Notes: a model not told the origin generated them from the sequence alone. Numbered from the stretch's first letter, positions 1 to 12,005 are shown. The stretch: DNA of 64,000 nt from Nemertoderma westbladi (GCA_032718475.1 JAUCBJ010001196.1:1-64000), one strand, 5' to 3'. A program made the numbers and translations.

Positions 1-493
1 AATCATTTCACACGTGCTTATATTAATTGAAAGCGGAGAGTCTTGCAGATAATTAATTAAATTCATGGTGATATAATGTTGTATCCAGCAGCAATACTGA
101 ATTCAAAGCTGTTTGAGTGTGGTCTGACGGTAAGGTCTACAGATTATTAGATTTAAAATAACATTAAACTTTTAATACCGGTCAGCCGGTACTATAATAC
201 AGTGATATTTGGCAGTAGGCTACACTTGCATATTAAACTTGCATAGTAAACCCTACTTAATGAAGTAAACCTGCAATACTCAGATACTGCAAAAGGCTGA
301 TAGGGCTGAGTCATGCGCTGACCGTAGGCAAGGAAGTGGGGATGCTCCCTACCCGTCAGGAAATCTCTCGAGTTTGCAATTATGAACAGCATTTTAACAA
401 TCTTCATCGTCGTGAATTTATTTAATTATAGTGTCAAAAGACGCGCAAGACACTCCGCTTTCAATTGATATAAGCCACGTGTGAAATGATTGA
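1..493. mobile_element. MITE with long terminal inverted repeats
   Basis: Bases 1-48 and 445-493 are near-perfect inverted repeats: the left end starts AATCATTTCACACGTG and the right end closes with its complement, with a few mismatches. The ~395-bp interior has no convincing coding sequence (short minus-strand ORF at 192-407 only). This is the form of a non-autonomous DNA transposon. The window starts at the left tip, so the target duplication cannot be read and the superfamily is unassigned. Confidence 0.75.
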
Positions 494-1538
494 GATTTAA
501 TGTTTATTTCAATGGATCTAAAATCACCCTCGATAGAAACCAATATATAGTATATTTAATTCCACCATTCATCGCTAGAGGGACACAAAAAATTTCAAAC
601 GGAAATTTTTTTGCTCTTTGGCCTCCCCCACGTTGGCTGAACACAAAAATAACAGTACCATTGACCTATCACATGATATTAGAGCTGTTTTTTTAAAATA
701 CCCTGAAGGGGTAATACCACCCCCCCATTGACGTTTTAGTAGTGGTTTATTCTATAAAGACAGAAATACATATTTGGGAACAATGAAACACTAAATTGAA
801 TTTTATTACACAGTACTGGCATGTTAACGATACAGTCGCAAAGTCACTCACATAACATATTGCTTGATTAATGATTAGTTGTTTATTAACCAAAAATAAA
901 TTACATTTAAATCTTTTTTAAAATACTCAACGGAATCTAATGAGAATCTTTCACGAGGTTCCTCAATAAATTAACCTCAATGTTACGCAATAAACCATTT
1001 CTCTACTTAGGTAATAAAATTCCAATCTCACCCCGATTACCACCGGGGTGTGTCCCATCGCGCGGCCCCTGACCACTGCGAAGTAGGCTAGAAAACCTGT
1101 TTTGATTCATTATTTCGATAAATAATAGTTTGTGCCAGGGACAGGATACGATACGATACGAAAATACGATATGATACGAAACAATTTTTCACAATACGAT
1201 ACGATACGATGGCAATTTTGAGAAAATACCATTCGATACGAAAAATGTTTCGTATTTTTTTCATATCGTATTTTATCTAAGAATTGGTAAAAATATATGT
1301 ATATATTTTTTTTTTTTACTTTTTTTTTTAATTTATTGTTTTTTATTATTAATAAAATATTAACATATAATATATAAAACAAACATTGTCCCACCACCAG
1401 CTGACGTAGCCTAGGTAACAAGTATAACAATAACAATATAGGCCTACATAAAAATACCAGTATATTACTAAAACTAGGCCTAAATGAGTCGTGATGAGCA
1501 GTTCAAAACCTGGACATGCAGACAGGTGATTTAGTCGC
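494..1538. other. Non-coding stretch with (GATAC)n-like simple repeat
   Basis: No gene is seen. Bases ~1140-1280 are a degenerate GATAC/ATACGAT simple repeat, followed by A/T runs near 1300-1370. The ORFs here (490-696 +, 1110-1436 -) are low-complexity or lack family features and are not called. Confidence 0.5.
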
Positions 1539-3081
1539 CTATGGGTACAGCGCCGTGTCGATGTGCGAGTTGGCCATCTGTATCGGAGTCTCGCAGCTTA
1601 CCAGTCGATTCCGTGCAGAACTTGCACCCCGCAGACACATTAAACCCTCGCGGAGGTGTGTGAAACTCAATTCATGGCGGATCCAATGAATACACTCAGA
1701 GTACGGTGCCTCAGCCTTCTCGGAGAGTAATATAGCAAGTCGCTTCACGGACTGAGTCGTGGTTGGCGAGAAGCCACCAAACGCCGAGAATATGAACGGC
1801 GTAAATGTTGCCAACTCAATTTCACGAATCCGCTCATCATAAAGATTACGCTTGCGGGCCTCGTGATGGAGGTGGGCATCGGCGAGAGGCATTGCAGCAT
1901 TTGTGGGGCCTAGGGGGTTAAAGATGGAGACATCCAGGAATATCTTCTGATACCTGGAACCCCAGAAACCGAAGACGGACACATCAAGGCGGGCTTGGTC
2001 GTCGGTGGAAGTGGAACGTCTGATGAACTGCTCACCGGTGACTGGCTGCAAATGAGGTTCGACCGCAACGTTATGTGCTACTTCAGTTAGTGTAGTGGCG
2101 AAGAAATTGCAGACTTCATTGTGGCGAATAGACGGATAGCCGCCTGTAGGACACGACATATCGTGATTTACTGAAAATCGTGTTCCACAGGCGCACCGGG
2201 CCGAAAGAAGTCTCAGTTGCCAACCATAGCGCAGGCATAGAGAGTCACGGAACTCCTGCTTACCTAGGTGGATGTTGTGGATGGTCACTGGGCGAGAGTT
2301 TAGCCAGGACGAAGCGCCCTTCTCAGATGTCAGCTCCCGTAGGTGTTGTTGGTCCCGATTGAGACCTGAATTAACCTCCTCGACCTTCTTCTTCAGGTTG
2401 GTGGTTTCCCGGATCCTTATAAGGTTAGTAGCCTCTTTTTGCAGTTCTGCTCTTTCTTTTACGTTACCCCCCTTATTAAATGGCGCACATAACAATCTAG
2501 AATTGCTATATTGCTCCTCTAGGTCGGTCGGAAGCGGGATCGCTAAACCTCCAAGGCGCACCGGGAGCGAACAGAGTTCCCATTCCGCAGGAGTGATGGT
2601 AGGCTGCCCTGCTAACGATGCAACACACTTCTCGACGGCGGCCTCGAGATCTCTGAACCGATCCGTAGGCTGTGGAATAATGCGCAATATGTATCGCCAA
2701 TTTTTGCGCCGATAACCCAATTGCGAGGGCCGCGTATACGCAGTGCGGGTCAATGGCTGCGATTCCTTCGAGACGCTCCATCTGTTGGACAAACTCGGTA
2801 ACCTTGGCGTCGACGAACTCCTGTTGGAACTCTTCAGTGCCGACGGCGCCGCCGATTAGTCGGCACCCACAGACCTCGATCGTAAAGCAGGGCTCCGGGA
2901 ATAGGGACTCAGCTTCTCCAAGAAACTCTGGCTTTATGAGGAGGACACATTTCGTCGGAAAGTACCCGTATAAAGGACCCAGCGCAGCTACTACTGTAGT
3001 AGGAGAAGAGGGTCCCTCCGGAAAGTCCTCCCTATGCTTTTCTATGGGATGTTCGCTCAGAAGGCTATTGAAAATGCTCAA
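1539..3081 (-). pseudogene. 5'-truncated RT-RLE retroelement (RT thumb, zinc finger, endonuclease)
   Basis: Two overlapping minus-strand frames make the C-terminal half of a reverse transcriptase. The upstream frame (2506-3081) has the YGYFPTK region and a Y-G-x-x-P/K-Q-like post-catalytic segment. The downstream frame (1539-2792) carries a C-x-C-x7-H-x3-C zinc finger near 2151-2198, then R-H-N-E, A-R-L-D-V and F-L-D-V-S. That is the layout of the restriction-like endonuclease (RLE) found in site-specific LINEs. The same order occurs in the intact element at 48420-51380, so the two are relatives. A frameshift near 2700 and the missing RT fingers/palm motifs show a dead, 5'-truncated copy. Assignment to a particular RLE clade is not possible by eye. 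Confidence 0.7.
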
Positions 3082-4288
3082 TTTTTATAGATTTACAATG
3101 ACCATCTGCCTCCACCATTCATTCGCATCGCTGCATCAACCAATGATCGATATTCAACTGCGCGTAGCCTAGCCTCATGATGCATGCCTAGCCCCACGCC
3201 TGGGGTTACTCTCCGTTTCACCTCTCTGCCACGACAACAGCGACGATGATCTAATATATCCTATCATCATCATCTTTAAGGTCAGACGCGGTCGTTGCCC
3301 TCTTCCACACACTCAATGATTTCCTGCTACTCGACTGCCAGTGTGAGTGTTATATGAGACTTGAAATCTCACTACGCATGCACGTTCACGTTGTCGCATT
3401 ACTCGGTGAAGCGAATGCGTTTCCATGGTTACTCAACCTAACCCTACCGCATCTGTGACATATTGACTGTCTAACTTCTCAGCAGCGGAATCTCTCAGGC
3501 TGAGTTTGGTCAAAGCGCGGTCTTTATACTGACTGTCAACGTTACGGAACAGAGTCAGAAAGCGCCTAAAGCTTTCGAATCTGATGAATTTATTGTGTTA
3601 ATCTAAATTAGCGAGTTTAGTTCCAAGCACTAAGGGATGTGAACAACCAGATTTATAACACGTAATGTTGTAGTTGTTCACAGAAGATTATTGTGTCCTT
3701 TCAGTCCTTGTATCAATGGCCATGAACTTGAGGAAGTTATTGTTAGTTGATTATCCAATCAACGACAAAAGGGGTAGAGGTTGATATTATAAATACCAAC
3801 ACGGTGGTACATAGACAGGAGGTATGGATACCAATATAAGCATCCAGATCAATAGTAAAGGATGGGGAGGTTTGGTAGGAGGAGGTACAATCAATACCAC
3901 GATACGACAATGGTTGGTCGATATTCTCCAGAAAGCTCCAAGCGCGTTGGGTAGAGAAGATGGGAGGAAGAGGGTTTCTCTATCAACGTCTGGTATCCTC
4001 GATGGCGAGGGGTAGAGGGAGAGTAGTGTAGGAAGGAGGAAGGATATGGGGGGTAGTATCTATGAGATACCACAATGGACATGTTTCCTTTCGCATCATT
4101 ACTCATTCCTACTCTTTTATTGTGACACTGATCACAATAATTGCAGGAAGAGGATGAGGAAAGAGGAAGTTACAACCTCCCGAAGAAGACCACCCACGAA
4201 CACCCACGCCCCGGGGAAAACTATTCACATTATGGACCCTTGGTATTAATGTATGGTTTTTCTCCAGCTGATTTTCCTCCGCTTGTCT
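3082..4288. other. Unassigned region between RT remnant and BEL-1
   Basis: No recognisable gene. Two small plus-strand ORFs (3824-4015, preceded by a TATAAATA at about 3788; 4046-4249) are open but match no family I know. A pyrimidine-rich stretch ending TTGCAG at ~4145 could be a splice acceptor by chance. The 3' LTR expected for BEL-1 was looked for here and not found. Confidence 0.4.
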
Positions 4289-4696
4289 TTAAAAACATTC
4301 TTCCACATTCTCTCCTTTGAATTTTCCTTTGAAGTTACGAATAGAATTTTCATGTTCAATTCTCAGTTTATCATTCCAACTTTGCTGGGCATGATATTTA
4401 AATAAAATCATTTCCCTTTCGGTGTCTACATCGTCAGTATCGTGTAAATTGATAGGATGACCAGTAGTTAAGAAGTCCATATATGTACCATTACGATGCG
4501 TATAGCGAGCGGTGAATTTTCTATAGTCCAAGTCACGCTTGAGGTGTTCCTTTGACATTGGCGGTTCGATATAACTGCCATCGTCTTCCGTCGTGTGTTG
4601 ACTCACGTCGCCGCTTATAAAACTATCAACAAACACTTGCAGTGGTAGGGTATATCGCTCCCTGATTCCAAGATCATCTTCTATCAATTCAGTCAT
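4289..4696 (-). pseudogene. BEL-1 ORF3, N-terminal part only
   Basis: The 135-residue reading frame begins MTELIEDDLG and aligns along most of its length with the start of the BEL-2 ORF (57391 downward). Shared blocks include YTLPLQ.FVDS, YIEPPMS, FTARYTHRNGT and LHDTDDVDTEREM. The homology ends near 4310: compared with BEL-2, about 0.75 kb of ORF3 is missing and the sequence jumps to a short match around 4263-4300. The ORF is acidic and polar with no signal peptide or membrane segment. It lies 3' of pol, the place where env would be. Function unknown. Confidence 0.65.
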
Positions 4697-6537
4697 AGCT
4701 GCTATATGAGTTTATCGATATTATAGCTAATAAGGCTAGCGGGCGACGCTGCCTTCCCCTCTCTGCCCCCGGACAGCCCTGAGATCCTCAGCGCTGATGT
4801 ACTGTTGTCGCTGTGCCCCTCGCCAACGTAGTAGCCACACAACGACAACAATAACCAGCACGAGTCACTCCACTGTCCGTCCGTCCCAAGGGCTCGAATA
4901 TACTGGAAATACTTGATACAGATGTAGGGTAACTTTCACAATTGCGACTCGCTACTGTAAACACACTTTAGTAGTAACATTCACCTATAAATACACAAAT
5001 TCCACATTCCTGCCACAATTTGTATAAATTAGAGCCATTTGTCCATTAGTCAGATGCCTTCCAGAATGCCACGTTATTATTATGTATCCTTAGATACTAT
5101 CAAGGGGTTATTTATTACGCATGCTATTCAATGGGGTAAGCTTTCTATTGTTCTTTTAACTCACTTCTAATTCTAGCGTGGTTGTTACTATGGTTACATT
5201 ATGCAAAGCTAGCGGTAGAATTAGGGTATTCCTCAAGCATACAGATCTGGGATGCTATTTAATAGTGACTCTTTAATTGTCAATATTCCCCTTATACATG
5301 ATTTTATGAATTTTATCGGCTATTGACTGTACACTGGAGATTCTCTCACACTGATATACTTAATAGGGTGAATCTCCGCTCCCATGATCTATTAATTAAC
5401 GGAATTTTGGGAATGTTTATAAATTCCGTAAAATAGCAATTTATTAAATTCATGAGAGGATATGAATTTCAAATTTGTTCCTGTGAATTTTATTATTTGA
5501 TATTAAAATAGACACAGTTTTATTCCAGAACAGGTCTGGGGACTCGGATACTTAATTCCAGAAATTTTGTCTTTTAAGGGTATCGGTAAGTACTACGATA
5601 TCTTAATCGACTAAAATTTTAGAGGATCTAAAGGTTTAACAGATTTGTCAGCATTTTATTATAATAATGCTGTAAATTTTAACAGGTTTTTCTCAGGCTA
5701 ACAACCTGTTGTAATAAAGATATATCTTTATATATCTCAATCGACTAGATCTTTAAAGGATCTAAGGGTTTAACAGATTTTTCGTATTTCCTTTATATTA
5801 ACATTTGTTATAACAAACGTTGTGATTATTTAACAAATATTTAATATTTAGGATGGGCACCGATTTATTTCAAAACATGTCTGGGGACGTTAACCACTGA
5901 TTCTAGAAATTTGTCTTTCAAGTATATCGGTGGGTGCCGCGATATCTTAATCGACTAGAATTTCAGATGGTCAAAGGGTTTAACAGATTTATGGGTCAAA
6001 GAATTTAACAGATTTACATTGACAGCGCTACTGTTAAATGGACATCTTTCTACTATATGTATTATTTAAGATACGGTATGAGAGCAATATTGCAAGAAGC
6101 AATTTCAGTGAGAAGAGGCAAGTCGTTTCCAAGGTCTACCCAGAGCTTGGTTTAGCCAAGACACGGGGATCTGAACTTTGTATTCCTAATACTCTACTTT
6201 ACCAATAATACTTAAGTATAGTAGGAGCGGTATATTGTACTTTAATAAGTACTGACATTTCATCTTACTGTAGTCACGTATTTATAGTAGGATACGGACA
6301 GTAAGGAAAGAGAAAACAAAATTATTTCTCGCCATTAACGAAATATATTGTACTAAGTAATTAAGTAATAAAATATGAAATATATTGCACTAATCTACTG
6401 AATAATCGTTAAAATATTATTCTACTAAATAAACTTAAAGAAAACGATCGTAATAATAGAAATTATATAATAATACGTATATAAATATAAAAATAAACAA
6501 ATAAAATAATGTGGTCACACACCCACTCCAAACGATG
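4697..6537 (-). other. BEL-1 pol-ORF3 spacer with internal duplication
   Basis: A/T-rich DNA with no ORF, clearly similar to BEL-2 57392-59031. It holds two diverged copies of a ~100-bp block (about 5530-5650 and 5870-5990) with CTGGGGAC, the TATCGGT...CGATATCTTAATCGACTA core and a trailing GGTTTAACAGATT; the core recurs around 5735-5780. An internal promoter for ORF3 is possible but not shown. Confidence 0.55.
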
Positions 6538-8039
6538 TTACATTGGGGAGTCCCTAGATGTTTGTTGGATTAGGGAGGTGGTCGTGGGAAGAGTCTCTTG
6601 CTTTCCATAGTTACCGGACAACTTTCGGTCTCTTTCCAGAAAACATAAACGACCAACCGGGCGATTAAGTTGTTGAGTCTCGAACACAATTTCAGGTTTC
6701 TTAAATTTACATCGCATGACGACGAGTTCTACCGATCTCACTAAACCATCATCGGATATATGAGTCTTGATGATACGACCTGTCTGCCACCTCTTACGGG
6801 GAAGATCTGATTCCACGATAAGGACCATGTCTCTGGCGCTGACGTTTTCTTGCTACGCAAACCACTTTGTTCGAAGTTGTAGCGTAGGAAGATAATATTT
6901 TTCGAAATGGTCAGCGAAACGACGGGATAATAACTGCATAAGTCGGGACTCGATGAGACTGGCATAAGCGGTCTCTCGTTGAGATATGTGGCGATTTCTT
7001 CCATTAACGTCCGCAAAAGTTCGTCGGTGAGATACGCGCGGCACGGCACTATATAGTGAAATGCGGTCTTTACGCTACGTATGAGTCTCTCCCAACTTCC
7101 TCCCCACCAAGGGGCGTCGGCGGCATTGAAGGTCCAGCTAGATGCTGTTACTCTTATCTGATCGTCCACCTGTCTTTGGTTCCAATCTTTTACGTAAGCT
7201 TTAATCTCGTTATTGGCGCCAATGAAATTAGTACCTTTGTCAGATCTCATAGTGTTGCTAGTCCGAAAATGAGCGATTTGTCGGCGTAAACTCAGTATGA
7301 AGCTGTTGGTAGATAGATCGTTCACAATATCAAGATGGATCACTCTACAAGTCATACAAACAAAGATGACGCACAATCGCTTGACTATAGTCCTAGCACG
7401 ATATACTTCAATAGGGCCAAATAAATCCACACCAGTTTTAGTAAAGGGTGGTTCATAACAGCTTACTCGTTCCCTAGGTAATTCTGCCTCTCGCTGTGTT
7501 AAAGGCCTACTAAATGCTTTCCTACAGGGTATACAGTTCCTAAGAAGTTGGTTTAGAGCTCTACGGGGCTTATGGAAATAATAGCGAGTTCGAATTTCGG
7601 TAACAACTCGTTCTCTACCAGCGTGGTAAAGCTTACTGTGAACATCTACAATCATCTTGATTTGTATTTCATGATTTCTAATGAGTATGGGAGACTTAAT
7701 GTCAAAGGACAATGGAGCATTGGTTAATCTCCCTCTGACACGTATTAGCCCATCTATCATTGTGCTAGAGAAACGATCCCTTAAGCGCATCTGTGGATTT
7801 CTCAACAACAGGAAATACTTTTCGGAATTCTCGTAACATTGCAGGAGTCTCAGTATCTGCTTGTTGGCATCATCATGTTCTTGGTAACTGATCTTCTCAG
7901 TCAGAAACCTATCAGGCAGCCGATAAGTGGGAAGGTCTTTGGTAGCATGGACCCTTTCAGCTACTACTGAAGTGGCATAATTAACGATCTTCATCCTAGA
8001 ATAGTGATGATGGAAACATCTTTTCAAATGGCCTTGCAA
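6538..8039 (-). pseudogene. BEL-1 integrase
   Basis: The 432-residue frame (6741-8039) has a His/Cys zinc-binding part (LYHAGRE...NCIPCRKA) followed by a retroviral-type integrase core: GVDLFGPIEV (first Asp), MRSDKGTNFIGANNEI (second Asp) and WWGGSWERLIRSVK (Glu). The C-terminal domain continues in another frame at 6538-6828 with WQTGRIIKTHISDDGLVRSV, the usual BEL/Pao end. The switch of frame around 6830-7040 breaks the gene. The enzyme would join retrotransposon cDNA ends to the genome. BEL-2 has lost this domain. Confidence 0.85.
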
Positions 8040-8924
8040 AGCCGATTCCAGGAGCTATAATGAGCCATCGCTCTTTGTATGAGAGGAGAGAGTCCTTGTG
8101 AGATATCAGGTGTTCCAGATTTCCAATCTCTTTCCCTTATTTCTATGACGGATTTATTTATGGTTCGAGTAACATCCATGGATGGATTCGGATCCACAGT
8201 GGCATCACCGGAGGTGTGTAGCACAGACAGATCTATCGCTGGCTTAAACAGCTTTGATTTACTCGTCCGGGTTTTCGGTTTGACTTTCTCCGCTCCCTTG
8301 GCCTGTGTGATCTCCGCCGTGGTGAGATGAGGGAGCCATTCCCCCTCTTCTTTACCTAGGAAGTCGGGGCCACCCAACCAGTCTGGAGTGTCTATCAATT
8401 CTTGAGGAGTTGCTCCTTTGGAAGCGATGTCGGCTGGATTAATCGTCCCAGGGCAATGTTTCCATTGATCTATATTAGAGCGACTGAGTATAATAGCTAC
8501 TCTGTTGGTAACAACGACGCTGAACTGACAGACTTCATTAGTTATATACTCCAGAATGAGTAACGCATCAGTCCAATAGACAGTTTTCTCTAGTGGATAG
8601 TCGATCTGTTCCGTTATATTCCGGCCAATGACTGTAGGGTATAGTGCCGCCTTTAACTCCGCTCTGGGAACCCGCAGTTTGTTGTTTATTAGGGCCTTGG
8701 AGGCGGGTAATGAAACTTTAATTCCATCGGGAGTTTCAACCCTCAGGTAGGCTACTATACCTATTCCAATATCGCTGGCGTCTCCAAAAACATAGTTGAT
8801 AGGAATACGTGGGGAGAACGTGACCGAAATACGAACAGGAAATCTTAAAGTTCTCGAGAGATGGTAAAGAATCATCCCACTTCATCCACTTCTTTAGCAG
8901 TTCTCCCTGGAGTGGATCATCCCA
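8024..8924 (-). pseudogene. BEL-1 RNase H and connection region
   Basis: The 283-residue frame contains YVFGDASDIGIGI (Asp), RAELKAAL (Glu) and YWTDALLILEYI (Asp), which are the RNase H catalytic signature, then the BEL connection motif HCPGTINPADIASKGATPQEL and DWLGGPDFL. Homology continues upstream to the TSD at 8925, where the inserted LINE separates it from the RT part. It would degrade the RNA strand during reverse transcription. The end overlaps the integrase frame by a few bases in a different phase, so the polyprotein is broken here. Confidence 0.85.
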
Positions 8925-8935
8925 CGAGTGGTTTT
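8925..8935. repeat. 11-bp target site duplication, left copy
   Basis: CGAGTGGTTTT occurs here and exactly again at 10783-10793, flanking the inserted LINE. When the insert is mentally removed, BEL-1 pol sequence is continuous across the site. Confidence 0.85.
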
Positions 8936-10782
8936 ATTAATATATAATATGCGCCCCACTCGGGGCAAAGGGAAACGAATAATTAATTAATTATAAACAT
9001 TCAATAAAATCAGAACACAATAAAAGAGGAGGTTTAAAATATATATATTGGCTTAATATAAGTTATGTGGGGTGGTGTGGGGTTGTCACATTGCTGCCAG
9101 CTCGGCCAAAGTTGGGCAGTGTGTACAGTTAAGTACATGGTAGCGGTGGTCGCACGGGCCACTACAATATTTGCAGCGACAGTTTATTGCGAGGGGATGG
9201 AAACGCTGCGTATGAAGACAGATCACGTGGTGAAAACCATGCGATGTGGTACGCCTAACCACGTGGCGGTTCTGTTGTCCTGGAAGTTTCCAGGTGGACC
9301 CTGTGAAGGCTGGTCCTTCCAGATAGCCTTCGCTACGGAAGTTTTCTTCCCGTTCTGCCCGGTGTTCGCGGTATTGGGCGATGACTATGGGATCGAATAT
9401 GGTTGGAGTTTTACGGAGAATCGATTCGACGAAAGTTTGCTCACCGTCACCAACCATTTTGAGGGCCAAGGTGGATGAAGCAGAAGAGTGTAATCCGAGT
9501 AAACGTTTCATATATGTTGCTTTGATTTTGTCGAGTTCCTTGAGATGAGTAACTCTTAGAAATTTACCAAATGCGGCTAGAGCGTAGGTTACGGACGGAG
9601 CGATTTTCATGTTAAATACCATAATACCAGTTTTTACTGAGAGCCGTTGCAAATTATGTATCGAGCCTATAATCTTATATGATGTTTCTTTCTTTTCTTT
9701 TATATGATTGGAAAAACAGAGTGATGGTTGTAAGATAACGCCCAAATATTTGTATTGCTTTGATATTTCGACAAGTTTACCATTGTATTGGAACCTATCT
9801 AATGCTGATAGCCGACCTGCTTTCCTGAATTTCATAATCTTGGTTTTGGTCAAATTGACATCCATTCCGTTTTCAATGGACCACCCATGGAGGGCATCTA
9901 AACCTAGTTGGACGTCATCCCGATTGGTGGAGTAAAACACCAGATCGTCTGCAAAGAAGAGGAACATCAGGCATGCCGATGCAGAGCGCAGAGCAGAGGC
10001 CAAGTCGGCGATGAAGATGATAAATGTCACCGGTGACAAACAATCTCCCTGTAGAATTCCACGGAGTTGGTGAATTAAGTTGGAGAATCTAAGGCCGTCG
10101 AATATGGTTAAATAATTATCTAGTAGGTCCTTTATTATATTATATATTCTCCCTTTGATACCCATCTTATATAACTTGAATAATAATTTTGCACGGCTAA
10201 CCATGTCGAACGCCTTGCGAAAATCTATAAATGCGGCATAGACAATACGGTTGCTGGTGTTCGAGTTTATAACAGATGATATATCATTCAGGAGTTTGTT
10301 TATCGCTTGGGTTGTTGATTTACCTGCAACGAATCCAAATTGTTCGTTGGGGATTTGAAGTGATATCGCTGAACGGATACGTTTGTTAATGATTGAAGTC
10401 ATAATTTTTAGTAAGACACATAACAAGGCTATTCCTCGGTAGTTGTCTGGGTTGGTAATCGTTCCCCTTCCCTTGTAAAGAATCTTTATTATGCTTTGTT
10501 TCCATGTGGTTGGCAGTCTGCCGATATTGAGAATAAGATTGAACAGCACTGTGATATAGCAGAGTAGAGTTGGTAAGCACTGTCTCAGGTGTTCATTGTA
10601 CAATTTATCCGGGCCGCAAGCTTTCTGGTTCTTTGTATTATTTATAGTGGCCTCAATCTCTTCGCTAGTAAACTCAGCATTGTACCATTCATCCGAGTTG
10701 AGTTCGTCGTCTGGGGGGACTGGTATATCCTCACAGTTAGGGGGCGTGTTGGCAGCACCGAGAATGGATTGGAAATGGGTTT
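8936..10782 (-). mobile_element. 5'-truncated LINE inserted in BEL-1 pol
   Basis: A 1,847-bp insertion bounded by the 11-bp duplication CGAGTGGTTTT. Its sense strand is minus, as for the host element. The 3' end lies at the low coordinate and has no poly-A. The RT frame inside is undamaged, so the insertion is younger than the decay of BEL-1. Confidence 0.85.
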
Positions 10783-10801
10783 CGAGTGGTTTTCGAGCCA
10801 C
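9086..10801 (-). CDS. LINE reverse transcriptase, truncated at N-terminus
   Basis: A 571-residue open frame with non-LTR RT motifs: fingers region PDNYRGIALL (about residues 118-127), motif A FIDFRKAFDMV (catalytic Asp 193), motif B RGILQGDCLSP (about 248-257), motif C FFADDLVFYS (Asp 285/286), then thumb YKYLGVIL. A Cys/His cluster closes the protein (C-x-C-x2-C...CDHRYHVLNC). The first Met lies 19 bp outside the insertion, in BEL-1 DNA, so the natural start, endonuclease domain and ORF1 are missing. The clade is uncertain; the Cys/His tail resembles that of I/R1-type LINEs. Confidence 0.85.
   Translation of the reverse strand: MARKPLETHFQSILGAANTPPNCEDIPVPPDDELNSDEWYNAEFTSEEIEATINNTKNQKACGPDKLYNEHLRQCLPTLLCYITVLFNLILNIGRLPTTWKQSIIKILYKGRGTITNPDNYRGIALLCVLLKIMTSIINKRIRSAISLQIPNEQFGFVAGKSTTQAINKLLNDISSVINSNTSNRIVYAAFIDFRKAFDMVSRAKLLFKLYKMGIKGRIYNIIKDLLDNYLTIFDGLRFSNLIHQLRGILQGDCLSPVTFIIFIADLASALRSASACLMFLFFADDLVFYSTNRDDVQLGLDALHGWSIENGMDVNLTKTKIMKFRKAGRLSALDRFQYNGKLVEISKQYKYLGVILQPSLCFSNHIKEKKETSYKIIGSIHNLQRLSVKTGIMVFNMKIAPSVTYALAAFGKFLRVTHLKELDKIKATYMKRLLGLHSSASSTLALKMVGDGEQTFVESILRKTPTIFDPIVIAQYREHRAEREENFRSEGYLEGPAFTGSTWKLPGQQNRHVVRRTTSHGFHHVICLHTQRFHPLAINCRCKYCSGPCDHRYHVLNCTHCPTLAELAAM
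10783..10793. repeat. 11-bp target site duplication, right copy
   Basis: Exact copy of 8925-8935 at the 5' border of the LINE. Confidence 0.85.
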
Positions 10802-11900
10802 ATTTGTTGTACCAAGCTCTGAGCAACTAGTATTACTGGGCTAATGAATCCCAATGGATCGAAGTAAGTGCTCAGAATACTCAGACAAAATCCTTTTAGT
10901 TCGAACAGGATTATCTCGTTTTTTTCAGTTGAAAAAATAAAATGTCTCTCTCCATGTCCCATTTCAGTCCAAGAGTCTTGGTTTCTGGAAGATCAACCTT
11001 AATGAGGTCAAGATCTTTAACACCTCAGTCTTCTACTGGGATCGATTCCAGGAACTCACGGGAGTTACTAGTAAATTTGGTTTGGCAAAATCAACCTCGT
11101 TGTAAGCACTCTACCATTCCCTTGGCAACATCCATTGCTTCTTCTCACCAATGGGAGGGACTTTAGATTGTCGTCCATGTAAATATCCCGTTTGATGTTG
11201 TCGATAACCGCTTTAGAGAAGGCGTCTCTATTATCATCGGCAGTGGTGCGCACTACCGAACAAGCGTTCGAGGGGCTCGATATGATCCCGAAAGCCTGGA
11301 TTGTCATCCAGTACTCCACCAGTTTTAGGCACCACAGAAATCATAGGCTATCTCGATCCCTAGCTAATGCTTTAACTTATAGAAACATGCCTTCAATGTC
11401 AGAGGCAAAGGCGATTGAATATTGCAGCAGTCGTAATAATATTCCCAACAAAGATTGGAGTAAGTTGGGTCCTGGCAACAGTTCTGAGTTTAGGGATTGT
11501 CCTATATAAAGGGTGGAGCCATCAAACACTACCCGGACTTTGTTTGGTTTACCGGGCTTAGGAAAGTAATGGTGTGTCAAGTAATATGTTCTTTCCATTA
11601 TGGGTGTTTCTTCTGGAACTCGCTCTGCATATCCCTTGTCGATGAACTTCTTTAGTTGCGTCTTATACATCTCTTTGGCTCGACCGTTAGACGTCAAGCG
11701 CCGATGTAGCTGTGCGATTCTCTTTTCTGCTAAAGGTCGGTTATTAACGAAGCTGGGTTCTCTCCGCCTAAAAGGCAGACCAATCTCATAGCGACCCTCC
11801 TCCTTCAGATAACACGTAGTCGTTTCCTGAATTTGCTTGGCTCTCTCTTCCTCTACGGATAACGCTTTGTCGTCGAAGGCTTTACAGCTTCTTGAGTAAA
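10794..11900 (-). pseudogene. BEL-1 reverse transcriptase
   Basis: Pieces in several frames. 11377-11697 has KPGKPNKVRVVFDGS, LLPGPNLLQSL and ASDIEGMF (RT motif A region with its Asp). 11068-11319 has DIYMDDNLKS, the YMDD catalytic box. 10800-10962 has LSTYFDPLGFISPV, the BEL/Pao signature between RT and RNase H. The domain would copy element RNA into DNA. Frameshifts and stops separate every piece, and the LINE splits the 3' end. Confidence 0.85.
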
Positions 11901-12005
11901 GAATCGTACCGCGTGTTCATCGCCTATCTCATCATTATATCGCTCTACCACCTCATTGAGTCCGTCATCGTAAGTCAACAGTTCGTTGTTTTGGTAGATA
12001 AGGTT

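Noticed and set aside
3082-4270. 3' LTR of BEL-1
   Set aside because: None of the LTR blocks seen at 18179-19280 and 54611-55750 occur here.
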